This document shows positions 9,006 through 16,635 of a DNA stretch of 64,000 nucleotides, piece after piece; position 1 is the stretch's first letter, and every line of letters begins with the position of its first letter. The notes beneath the pieces were generated by a model. The model was not told where the DNA came from. It did no database searches and was given only the letters and a program-made list of their open reading frames with translations. This DNA is from Rhodocyclaceae bacterium (GTDB lineage: Bacteria > Pseudomonadota > Gammaproteobacteria > Burkholderiales > Rhodocyclaceae): the NCBI GenBank assembly GCA_016702335.1, contig JADJEF010000020.1, positions 248,001-312,000 on the forward strand. The letters are read 5' to 3'. The position numbers and the translations under genes are program-made.

Positions 9006-9542
9006 TCAGCGTATCAGGTCTTCGATAGCATCCACCACGATGCCGGTACCAACCGCAATCATCAGAACATCGGCAGCTACCTGCACATAACGGTGTCCAG
9101 CAGGCGGTACAGGCAAGCGCATGCGCAAATCGTAGGGCAGATCATGCACCTGCAACTCTCCAATCGGCTTGCCACGCGCCCACTTCTTGGCCTGACCCGG
9201 AGGCAGACAGTCGTTGTTCTTCTTGGCCAGGCCTGGCGGGCACTTGCCGGCACGGGCTTGAGCCTGATAGTAGTCACGGGCCACCTGCCGCTCACGATCA
9301 CCAAAATATATGGCCACCCCGCCGGCACCAATGCTTAACGAGGCGCGGCTGTCATCGCTACGACGTTCGTCGCTACTCTCGTGCTGTTTGTCATATTTTT
9401 TTTCATGCTTTTTCTCATGCTTGTCGCTCGCCTTGCCGCCACCGGCCCAGTCCGGCTTTTCTGCATGGACGGTGCCAACCGAAAAAGCTGCCGTGGCCAG
9501 CACCCAGGCTGCTACCTGAGTCATTACGCAACGAAGGATCAT
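9006..9542 (-). CDS. RcnB/CigR-like periplasmic protein
   Basis: 178 residues with a signal peptide (VLATAAFSVGTVHA), a His/Lys/Glu-rich charged stretch (KHEKKHEKKYDKQHE) and a C-terminal region carrying the RcnB/CigR pattern CPPGLAKKNNDCLPPGQAKK, then DLPYDLRMRLP and a hydrophobic tail. E. coli RcnB relates to nickel/cobalt homeostasis and CigR is a Salmonella membrane regulator; the role here is not determined. It ends 7 bases before the dehydrogenase gene and may be co-transcribed with it. Confidence 0.7.
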   Translation of the reverse strand: MILRCVMTQVAAWVLATAAFSVGTVHAEKPDWAGGGKASDKHEKKHEKKYDKQHESSDERRSDDSRASLSIGAGGVAIYFGDRERQVARDYYQAQARAGKCPPGLAKKNNDCLPPGQAKKWARGKPIGELQVHDLPYDLRMRLPVPPAGHRYVQVAADVLMIAVGTGIVVDAIEDLIR

Positions 9543-9668
9543 GGAAACACACCGGCTGAAAAAACGAGCAGACAGACTAACTCATACTGACCGCTGTGTT
9601 ACTACTAACAGCGCGGCATTTACTGGCACAACTCATGTGACGCCGCACTCGTTAGCGCCGCGCGCGCC

Positions 9669-9697
9669 ATCGCCGCACCGCCAGCGCCGACTTGCGG
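9669..9697 (-). repeat. Dispersed 29-base repeat, copy 3
   Basis: Minus-orientation copy, with core CCAGCGCCGACTTGCGG identical to the reverse complement of the consensus and three changes in the other half. It is intergenic, about 8 bases past the msrB stop codon. Confidence 0.7.
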
Positions 9698-9704
9698 AAC
9701 TGGA

Positions 9705-10130
9705 TCAGGTATCAACCTCGTTGAGGCTTGGCAATGGTTCGCCCTGCAGGATAAACACGAGCGCCACACCGTTGTTGCAATAGCGCTTGCCTGTTGGAAT
9801 GGGACCGTCATCAAACACATGTCCTTGATGACCGCCACAGCGCGCGCAATGATATTCGGTCCGTGGCATGAACATTTTGCGGTCGACCCTGGTCGCCACC
9901 GCGCCCACGAGTGGCTCAAAAAAGCTCGGCCAGCCGGTACCGCTGTCGTATTTACCTGTGCTGGCAAACAAAGGCTGGTGGCATGCCGCGCAGACAAAGG
10001 TGCCCGACCGCTTCTCCTTGTTGAGCGGACTGGTGCCCGCCCGTTCGGTCGCCTCGCAAAACAACACCTCATAGGCCGCCGCTGGCAGTACTGAACGGCA
10101 GTGCTCTTTAAGTTTTTCGGATTTACTCAT
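9705..10130 (-). CDS. msrB: Peptide-methionine (R)-S-oxide reductase MsrB
   Basis: 141 residues. It reduces methionine-R-sulfoxide in oxidised proteins. The zinc site is two CxxC pairs at Cys47/50 (CAAC) and Cys95/98 (CARC). Signature blocks GTGWPSFFEP, HCARCGGHQGHVFDDGP and RYCNN are present; the catalytic Cys is about residue 118. The usual RYCINS reads RYCNNG here, a mild deviation next to an intact catalytic Cys. No thioredoxin-resolving fusion or export signal is seen, so it is cytoplasmic. It is transcribed divergently from the PilZ gene. Confidence 0.95.
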   Translation of the reverse strand: MSKSEKLKEHCRSVLPAAAYEVLFCEATERAGTSPLNKEKRSGTFVCAACHQPLFASTGKYDSGTGWPSFFEPLVGAVATRVDRKMFMPRTEYHCARCGGHQGHVFDDGPIPTGKRYCNNGVALVFILQGEPLPSLNEVDT

Positions 10131-10254
10131 GCTTAATCTCTCGAAGGGGAGTACTTTTTTGGGGTTCTACTGTCGAAGACCAGCTGCTGACGAGGCAAAC
10201 TATACATGCCAGAATGCGCGACTTTCCCGTTACAGACACGTTCCACATCACGCC

Positions 10255-10986
10255 ATGAGTTACAGCGACGCCGACATCGATTCCTTCACCATCACTAGTC
10301 GCAGTGAAATTGTCTTTTATCTGCACCAACTGATCAACGATCAGGAGCCCTTATCGGTCATGTTTGAGGAGGGCCGCGAATCGATGCTGACCATTGCATT
10401 GGACCTGAGCGAGGAAAAAAACCAACTCATTCTCGACTGGGGCGGCAGCGAGGAAACCAATAAGCGCCTGCTCAAGGCAGGCTCCACCAGCTTTGTCGCC
10501 AACCCACTGGGCGTACGCAACTTGTTTCAGACCGCCGGGGTGACCGCCTCTACATTTCAGAACCGCCCCGCATTTGTCACCGCGCTGCCCAAAAAGTATG
10601 TTCGTCTGCAGCGCCGCGAATTTTTTCGCCTTACCCTGCCTGTCACCCAGCGCGCGCCCTGCCGCATCTCACTGAATAGCGCCTCCGGAGAGCGCAGCCT
10701 CACCGTCTCCGTTATAGATTTGTGTGTCGGGGGCGTGGGCCTGGAGGGCAAAGGGACGCTAAACCTCGAACTGGGCCAAGTCTTGCTCAAAGCATCGATT
10801 GATCTGGGCAAGACCGGCATCATCCACGCTGACATGGAAGTGCGTTTCGTCGGCCACATGGTTCGCGGCAGCGAGAACGTCACTCGGATTGGTTGCAAGT
10901 TTGTCAAGCTGGGACGTTCTGACGATGTCACCGTACAACGTTTCATTACGCAGATCCAGCGCGACCAGCGCGCACGCCTCGGCTGA
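10255..10986 (+). CDS. YcgR-type PilZ-domain cyclic di-GMP receptor
   Basis: About 243 residues from the ATG at 10255. The N-terminal half matches the YcgR N domain (EIVFYLHQLINDQEPLSVMF) and the C-terminal half is a PilZ domain with the c-di-GMP-binding RxxxR (RREFFR) and D-x-S/C-x-x-G (DLCVGGVGL) elements. YcgR binds c-di-GMP and slows the flagellar motor. A longer in-frame start at 10129 would overlap msrB and lacks family similarity in its first 42 residues, so it was not used. Confidence 0.85.
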   Translation: MSYSDADIDSFTITSRSEIVFYLHQLINDQEPLSVMFEEGRESMLTIALDLSEEKNQLILDWGGSEETNKRLLKAGSTSFVANPLGVRNLFQTAGVTASTFQNRPAFVTALPKKYVRLQRREFFRLTLPVTQRAPCRISLNSASGERSLTVSVIDLCVGGVGLEGKGTLNLELGQVLLKASIDLGKTGIIHADMEVRFVGHMVRGSENVTRIGCKFVKLGRSDDVTVQRFITQIQRDQRARLG

Positions 10987-11087
10987 GCGGGTACCAGTCG
11001 CATCGGCCTACGGGCGGCCGCCGAAGAGACTTCAGTGCGCAGCAAAAGCTCTACCAACGTGCAATGGAGAGAGTCGCTTTGAATGAT

Positions 11088-11164
11088 TGGTGCGCCCGGA
11101 GGGATTCGAACCCCCTACCCCTTGGTTCGAAGCCAAGTGCTCTATCCAAATGAGCTACGGACGC
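11088..11164 (-). tRNA. tRNA-Arg (anticodon TCG)
   Basis: On the minus strand the sequence folds as a 77-base tRNA with encoded CCA at 11088-11090. The acceptor stem pairs GCGTCCG with CGGGCGC; the anticodon stem CTTGG/CCAAG closes the loop CTTCGAA, so the anticodon is TCG (Arg, codon CGA). The T arm GGGGG-TTCGAAT-CCCTC is canonical. Confidence 0.93.
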
Positions 11165-11189
11165 CTTTGGCACAACGACCACATGCCAA

Positions 11190-11213
11190 CAAAAAAGCGC
11201 CACGAAGGGCGCT
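11190..11213 (-). terminator. Rho-independent terminator after tRNA-Asp
   Basis: On the minus strand AGCGCC pairs with GGCGCT around a six-base loop (11196-11213) and is followed directly by a run of five to six T. It lies between tRNA-Asp and tRNA-Arg, which implies the two tRNAs are separate transcription units or that tRNA-Arg is reached only by read-through. Confidence 0.8.
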
Positions 11214-11228
11214 GATTTGCAGTGTTGA

Positions 11229-11305
11229 TGGCGGAGCGGACGGGACTCGAACCCGCGACCCCCGGCGTGACAGGCCGGTATTCTAACCAACTGAACTACC
11301 GCTCC
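11229..11305 (-). tRNA. tRNA-Asp (anticodon GTC)
   Basis: A 77-base tRNA with encoded CCA. It begins GGAGCGGTAGTTCAGTTGG, typical of proteobacterial tRNA-Asp. The anticodon stem CCGGC/GCCGG closes the loop CTGTCAC, giving anticodon GTC. The T arm GCGGG-TTCGAGT-CCCGT is canonical. Confidence 0.95.
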
Positions 11306-11517
11306 CCAACGAAGCTGCGAATTTAACCACAGCCGTCCGCGATGGGCAACTAGTTAACGCGAAAAATTAGGGTCAGCCCTGCATTATTTGCGAGGATACA
11401 AGCAGGTACTGGTGCCAAAGATAATCATCAACGAAATTCGATAGGCATAGGGCCAGAGCGGCCAGACTTGGTCCAGCACCTACTGATATTTCACTCCCTA
11501 TATCGTCGAACGCTTAT

Positions 11518-11545
11518 GACGGAGTCGATAGCGACCGACTCCGTC
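11518..11545 (-). terminator. Hairpin 6 bases after bamC stop
   Basis: A perfect 10-bp inverted repeat (GACGGAGTCG with CGACTCCGTC) with an 8-base loop sits six bases past the bamC stop codon. It is not followed by a T-run (ATAAGCG follows), so it may be a 3'-end-protecting hairpin or weak terminator rather than a classical rho-independent one. Confidence 0.5.
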
Positions 11546-11551
11546 AAGAAC

Positions 11552-12691
11552 TTACCTCAACTCTTTATGCAGCAGACCCAAAATCTTGCGCCCACTGGGC
11601 GACGTATCCACGCCCCCTTCCCGGGTCAGAACTTGAACAGTTGTAACAGTGCCGGTGGTCTTGATCAAAACCCGGAACTTGTCGCCAGCTTCGGCAACCT
11701 TCTTCTTGTCAGGGCCACTGTCCCAGAACTTGAGCTTGGCGATGAAGCCACCCGTGCTTTCCTTGGTTTCGGCATCCTTATCCGGATCGATGTAGCGCAC
11801 GAAATAGACACCTTGCGCACGGTCACGATCCTCGACCGTGAAATTGATCCTATCGAGCGCGAGCCCGACACGGCGCCAGGCACGGTCAAAGTTCTCATCT
11901 ACTGTCAGCGAGGTAGCGTCTTTGGCCAGCTTGGCTCGGTCGCCTTGCGGGGCCTGAACCAATTCAGCAGCAGCGGCCACTTCATCGGCCCCCAGACGCA
12001 CCATCAGGCGACGCAGCATTTCGGCTTCCAGATCCGGGTCTGCGGGGCGCGGTTGCCACTTGGTCTGGCTCTTGCCCTCGTTAATGTAGATTTCATACAT
12101 GCCGCGGTGGCTCAGATATATTTCGACACCGCCATCCCCACTGCGCTCGATACGCGTGCGGAATTTGTCGCGCTCTGGCGTGGAGTAGAGATCCTCGAAA
12201 ATTTTGCCTATGGTCTTGCGAATGATGTCGTGCGGCAGCTTGGCGCGGTTCTCGGCCCAATCAGTCTCCATCACGCCGGTTTCGGGAGATTCCACATTGA
12301 CCAGAAAACCCATCTCCTGCCAGAAATCCTTAATGTTGGGCCAGACCGACTCAGGCGTTCCCGGCACCACCAGCCAGCGCTGAGTACCGGAGCGCTCAAT
12401 ACGCATTTTTTGAATCGTGGGCAACAAGTCTTGAGCGGCTGCCGTTGCCGTCCCCTTGCTGCGCTCACTGGCGTAGGCCGAGTAGGTGGCAGACCCACGC
12501 GGCGCAATATCCGGGACCGCGTAGCGTTCATCGCGTGTCGGCTTGGTTAAATCCGGAGGTACCTCAAGCGTGGGCAGCTTGCCGGTGGATTTGTAGTCGA
12601 TTTTCTTCGACTCGGGCATCAAGCTACAGCCGGTAACGAAGAGCACGGCAAGCAGCGCGGAAAACAGGGGGTGACGTACGGGAAGAGTCAT
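11552..12691 (-). CDS. bamC: Outer-membrane assembly lipoprotein BamC (NlpB)
   Basis: 379 residues. BamC is the lipoprotein subunit of the BAM complex that inserts beta-barrel proteins into the outer membrane. The signal peptide ends in a lipobox with acylated Cys22 (FVTGC). The next segment holds the lysine-rich, proline-containing extended region of NlpB (KSTGKLPTLEVPPDLTKP), and two helix-grip domains follow. It lies 43 bases downstream of dapA, the order also seen in E. coli. Confidence 0.92.
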   Translation of the reverse strand: MTLPVRHPLFSALLAVLFVTGCSLMPESKKIDYKSTGKLPTLEVPPDLTKPTRDERYAVPDIAPRGSATYSAYASERSKGTATAAAQDLLPTIQKMRIERSGTQRWLVVPGTPESVWPNIKDFWQEMGFLVNVESPETGVMETDWAENRAKLPHDIIRKTIGKIFEDLYSTPERDKFRTRIERSGDGGVEIYLSHRGMYEIYINEGKSQTKWQPRPADPDLEAEMLRRLMVRLGADEVAAAAELVQAPQGDRAKLAKDATSLTVDENFDRAWRRVGLALDRINFTVEDRDRAQGVYFVRYIDPDKDAETKESTGGFIAKLKFWDSGPDKKKVAEAGDKFRVLIKTTGTVTTVQVLTREGGVDTSPSGRKILGLLHKELR

Positions 12692-12734
12692 GCCAGTCCT
12701 AGCAAATGTACAAAATTATTGGAAAACTGCCGCG

Positions 12735-13619
12735 TTACAGGACATCTGCCTGCTGCATCGCGCCACGCACCCGTTGATGACAGTCAGCAGACAGAGGCAC
12801 CAAGGGCAGACGCAACGTGCCGCCTGAACGACCCATCTGTTGAACAGCCCACTTGACCGGGATCGGGTTTGCTTCCGCAAACAGATGCCGATGCAGGCCA
12901 AGCAGCTTGAAATTCAGTTCGCGGGCACGCGGCAAATCACCGGCAATCGCCGCAGCGCACATGTCATGCATCAGGCGCGGCGCGACATTCGCGGTCACCG
13001 AGATGCTGCCACGACCGCCCAGTAGCATCAGGGCGATAGCGGAGGCGTCGTCACCGCTATACACAGCAAACCCCTCCGGCGCACGCTGAATGAGGTCGGT
13101 ACCGCGCTCGATGTTACCGGTGGCGTCCTTGATCCCCACAATGTGCGGTATCGCCGCCAGCCGTAGCGTTGTTTCGTTGCTCAGATCGGCCACGGTGCGC
13201 CCAGGCACGTTGTACAAAATCAAAGGGAGCGGCACGGCGTCGGCAATGCTGGCGTAATGGCGGTACAAGCCTTCCTGGGTCGGCTTGTTGTAATACGGTA
13301 CTACGGAGAGATGAGCATCGGCCCCCACACTTTGGGCGAAGCGGGCGAGGTCCATGGCCTCTGCCGTAGCATTGCCACCGGTACCTGCAATCACTGGCAT
13401 GCGGCCAGCGACATGACTCACGGCCACCTCGATCAAACGCCGGTGCTCATTGACATCAACGGTGGGCGATTCGCCGGTCGTTCCTACGACCACCACGGCA
13501 TCGGTGCCTTGGTCGATATGCCAGTCCAGAAGACGCTTGTAAGCCTCAAGGTCGAGACTGCCGTCGTCGTGCATCGGTGAAATAAGTGCGGGAATCGATC
13601 CGCAGATGGATGTGCGCAT
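12735..13619 (-). CDS. dapA: 4-hydroxy-tetrahydrodipicolinate synthase
   Basis: 294 residues, the usual length. It condenses pyruvate and aspartate semialdehyde in lysine and diaminopimelate synthesis. The Schiff-base lysine lies in HIVGIKDATGN (about residue 163) and the catalytic tyrosine in LILYNVPGRT (about 135). The N-terminal substrate loop VVGTTGESPT is intact. It heads a dapA-bamC unit. Confidence 0.96.
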   Translation of the reverse strand: MRTSICGSIPALISPMHDDGSLDLEAYKRLLDWHIDQGTDAVVVVGTTGESPTVDVNEHRRLIEVAVSHVAGRMPVIAGTGGNATAEAMDLARFAQSVGADAHLSVVPYYNKPTQEGLYRHYASIADAVPLPLILYNVPGRTVADLSNETTLRLAAIPHIVGIKDATGNIERGTDLIQRAPEGFAVYSGDDASAIALMLLGGRGSISVTANVAPRLMHDMCAAAIAGDLPRARELNFKLLGLHRHLFAEANPIPVKWAVQQMGRSGGTLRLPLVPLSADCHQRVRGAMQQADVL

Positions 13620-13692
13620 TTAAAGGCTCTTGGATTCAAACATATAGAGGATTCTATCGCACCCTGCCGGTTGGCAAGGTCAGGCAGTGGCC

Positions 13693-14619
13693 TCACACGT
13701 CGGCCAAAACCTTGACGTGAGCCACCACACTACGCGCCAGGGCGTCCAGCACATAGCCGCCTTCAAGCATGGAAACGATACGCCCTTTGGCAGTCTGTAC
13801 CGACAGATCAACGAGTTGGCGTGTGACAAACGCGTAGTCACCCTCCAAAAGACCGAGCGACGCCATATCGTCTTCGTAATGCGCATCGAAACCCGCCGAT
13901 ACAAAAATCATCTCTGGAGCGAACTCACGCAGCCGCGGCATCCAGATATCCGTAACGATGTCACGAAAAGCCGGGCCGCGGGTACCGGCCGGTACCGGCA
14001 CGTTGATCATGTTTGGCGCGGGATTGTCCGTACCGCGGTAGGGATAAAACGGGTGCTGAAACATGCTGACCATCAGCACCTGCTCGCTACCTGAGAAGAT
14101 GTCCTCTGTGCCGTTGCCATGGTGCACATCAAAATCGACGATGGCGACACGCTTGAGCGTGCCCACCGCCAGGGCATGAGCCGCCGCCACGGCAATGTTA
14201 TTGAAGAAACAAAAGCCCATCGCACTCTTGCGTTCGGCATGATGACCGGGCGGCCGCACCGAACAAAACGCGTTTGGCGCTTTGCCCGCCAGTACCATAT
14301 CAACCGCCATGCAGCCGGCACCTGCTGCGCGCAGAGCGGCTTGCAAGGTGCCCGGCGACATCGCTGTATCGGGGTCCAGATGGTGCAGCCCCTTGCTCGG
14401 TGACGATTTGCGCACCAGATCAATGTGCGCCTGCGGATGAACACGCAGCAACTGTGCATCGGTCGCGAGCGGCGCATCATGGAACTGCAGGGCGCAATCC
14501 AGCCCGGTCGAGATCAGGCGATCCTGAATGGCATCAAGACGTCCAGGGCATTCCGGGTGGTGCTCGCCCATATCATGCAGGCGGCAATCAGGATGACTGA
14601 TAAAAGCGGTCAGGCTCAT
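13693..14619 (-). CDS. Histone-deacetylase-family amidohydrolase
   Basis: About 308 residues from the ATG at 14619 (a start at 14637 would add six residues). Class II HDAC-like deacetylases of bacteria act on acetylated proteins or acetylpolyamines using a zinc-bound water. Visible elements: HPECPGRLDAI, RPPGHHAERKSAMGFCFFNN with the His-His pair, the zinc-binding VDFDVHHGNGTEDIF, and DAHYEDDMASLGL. All expected catalytic residues appear present. The physiological substrate is unknown. Confidence 0.88.
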   Translation of the reverse strand: MSLTAFISHPDCRLHDMGEHHPECPGRLDAIQDRLISTGLDCALQFHDAPLATDAQLLRVHPQAHIDLVRKSSPSKGLHHLDPDTAMSPGTLQAALRAAGAGCMAVDMVLAGKAPNAFCSVRPPGHHAERKSAMGFCFFNNIAVAAAHALAVGTLKRVAIVDFDVHHGNGTEDIFSGSEQVLMVSMFQHPFYPYRGTDNPAPNMINVPVPAGTRGPAFRDIVTDIWMPRLREFAPEMIFVSAGFDAHYEDDMASLGLLEGDYAFVTRQLVDLSVQTAKGRIVSMLEGGYVLDALARSVVAHVKVLADV

Positions 14620-14660
14620 GGCATCATTATTGTCCAATTTCCCAGATCGATACCATCCCC

Positions 14661-15602
14661 ATGTCTGCTACCCCATCCCGTGCGTCCGACGCCATGCAGG
14701 CTGTACTCACGGCAGCGAACAGTCTTATCCTTGGCAAGCCGCGTGAAATTCGACTTTCCCTGACCTGCCTGCTGGCGCGCGGCCACTTGTTGATTGAGGA
14801 TCTGCCCGGCGTGGGCAAGACGACGCTTTCACAGGTATTGGCCAAGCTGTTGGGACTTGCATTTCAGCGCGTGCAATTCACCAGCGACATGCTGCCCGCC
14901 GACATCATCGGCGTCTCGGTATTTGAGCGTGACCGTGGCGTTTTTCGCTTTCACCCCGGACCGGTGTTCTCACAGGTGGTTCTGGCCGATGAAATCAATC
15001 GCGCCACACCCAAGACCCAAAGCGCCCTGCTGGAAGCCATGGAAGAGCGACAGGTCACGGTCGAGGGTGAAACCCGGCTTCTGCCCGAGCCGTTTTTCGT
15101 TATTGCCACACAGAACCCAACGCATCAGATTGGCACCTTTCCCCTGCCCGAAAGTCAGCTTGATCGCTTCCTCCTGCGCCTGCGGCTGGGCTACCCCGAC
15201 CCGGCCGCCGAGCGGGCGCTGCTCGCCGGAGAAGACCGGCGCAGTCTCCTGAACGCCCTGACACCGAGCTGCCAACCCGAGGACCTGCGTGCCGCGCAAG
15301 CGCTGGTTCGCGGAGTGCATGCCTCGGCAGCGCTGATCGAGTATGTCCAGAGCATTGCCGCCTTTACCCGCGCTGCCCCCGACTGGCAGTCAGGTCTGTC
15401 GCCCCGCGCTGCGCTCGGTCTGCTCATGGCGGCACGCGCCTGGGCCTGGCTGGAAGGACGCGACCATGTTCTGCCGGAAGATGTGCAGACGGTGCTGCCC
15501 GGCATTGTCGGCCACCGCCTGCGCGCGGTCGATGAAAGTCGGGAAGTCGGCGCTGGTGAGACGGCGGCAACGCGCATTATTGAGTCAGTCGCCCTGCCGT
15601 GA
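14661..15602 (+). CDS. MoxR-family AAA+ ATPase
   Basis: 313 residues; a chaperone-like ATPase that typically works with the DUF58 protein encoded next to it. Walker A (LPGVGKTT) is at about 48-55, Walker B (VVLADEIN) at about 106-113, and the sensor region has FFVIATQNP. It opens an operon with the DUF58 and transglutaminase genes. The C terminus (residues about 294-302, EVGAGETAA) is encoded by a dispersed-repeat copy. Confidence 0.93.
   Translation: MSATPSRASDAMQAVLTAANSLILGKPREIRLSLTCLLARGHLLIEDLPGVGKTTLSQVLAKLLGLAFQRVQFTSDMLPADIIGVSVFERDRGVFRFHPGPVFSQVVLADEINRATPKTQSALLEAMEERQVTVEGETRLLPEPFFVIATQNPTHQIGTFPLPESQLDRFLLRLRLGYPDPAAERALLAGEDRRSLLNALTPSCQPEDLRAAQALVRGVHASAALIEYVQSIAAFTRAAPDWQSGLSPRAALGLLMAARAWAWLEGRDHVLPEDVQTVLPGIVGHRLRAVDESREVGAGETAATRIIESVALP
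15541..15567 (+). repeat. Dispersed repeat, copy 4 (inside MoxR gene)
   Basis: GAAGTCGGCGCTGGTGAGACGGCG matches the consensus except for one base in the right half and a shift at the left edge. It is read in frame as EVGAGETA near the C terminus of the MoxR ATPase. Confidence 0.65.
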
Positions 15603-15627
15603 CCCACCCTGATCAACGCCGATAGCC

Positions 15628-16635
15628 ATGGAATTGTTCGCGCCTTTGACGCGGCTGCGTCGGCACGTGCATGAGCGTTTCGTCCGCTGGGCCTTACGCG
15701 TCCGACCTCCGGAACCGACGCCCATTGTTCTCACCCAGCGCCGTGTCTATGTGCTGCCCACGCGCGCCGGGCTTGCGTATGCCATGGCGATGGTGGTCAT
15801 TTTGCTCGGTGCCATGAACTACAACCTGAGTCTGGGCTATGGGCTGGTGTTTTTGCTCGGCGGTCTCGCTATCGTGACCATCCTGCATACGTTTCGCAAT
15901 CTGGTGCAGTTGGTGATCCGCCCCGGGCGTGTCGAGCCGGTTTTCGCGGGCGAGCCTGTCGGCTTCGAGTTGATTCTTGAGAATACCCGCCGCGAGACGC
16001 GGCCCGGGCTTCAGTTCAACCCGTTCATGAGCGATGAGGAACCCGTTGAAGTCGATGCCGAAGCCGGCAACAGCAGCACCGCCATCATCAGCCTACCGAC
16101 TGAGCGGCGCGGGCTGGTGGAGCTACCGCGCATTACCCTGACCACGATGTGGCCGCTGGGCCTGATTCGTGCCTGGAGTTACCTCAGCCCCGCCATGCGC
16201 GGCATCGTGTACCCCAAGCCGGCGACGCACGCGCCCCCCTTGCCCTGGGGCGGAGAAAGCGCCCAAGGGGCCACACGCGATGGCAGTGGGCGCGATGATT
16301 TCGCCGGCCTGCGTGCGCATCACCCCGCCGACCCGCCGCGTCACGTGGCCTGGAAAGCGGCGGCGCGTCAGCCCGACAGCCCCTTGCTGACCAAGCTCTT
16401 TTCCGGTGCGGCAGCCGAGCGCATCTGGTTGCAATGGGACGATCTGCCCGATACCTTGCCCCTCGAAGACCGGCTCTCGGTACTCTGCCGCTGGATGCTG
16501 GATGCCGAGAAGGCCGGAGTAGCCTGGGGGGTTCGGCTGCCAGCCTTCCGTCTTGAACCGGGAAGCGGCGCAGGGCATCTGGCCGAGGGTTTGCGCGCTC
16601 TGGCGCTCTACGGTCTGGAGCGCGCAGCGCCATGA
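15628..16635 (+). CDS. DUF58-domain membrane protein
   Basis: 335 residues with two close membrane segments near residues 45-90 (LAYAMAMVVILLGAMNYNLS and GLVFLLGGLAIVTILHTF) and a cytoplasmic/periplasmic domain carrying the DUF58 core (FAGLRAHHPADPPRHVAWKAAARQ). DUF58 proteins are constant partners of MoxR ATPases and TgpA-like transglutaminases. It is encoded 25 bases after moxR and overlaps the transglutaminase start by 4 bases. Confidence 0.87.
   Translation: MELFAPLTRLRRHVHERFVRWALRVRPPEPTPIVLTQRRVYVLPTRAGLAYAMAMVVILLGAMNYNLSLGYGLVFLLGGLAIVTILHTFRNLVQLVIRPGRVEPVFAGEPVGFELILENTRRETRPGLQFNPFMSDEEPVEVDAEAGNSSTAIISLPTERRGLVELPRITLTTMWPLGLIRAWSYLSPAMRGIVYPKPATHAPPLPWGGESAQGATRDGSGRDDFAGLRAHHPADPPRHVAWKAAARQPDSPLLTKLFSGAAAERIWLQWDDLPDTLPLEDRLSVLCRWMLDAEKAGVAWGVRLPAFRLEPGSGAGHLAEGLRALALYGLERAAP

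Noticed and set aside
11230..11305. Possible tRNA fragment or pseudogene
   Set aside because: Full cloverleaf and CCA show an intact tRNA-Asp.
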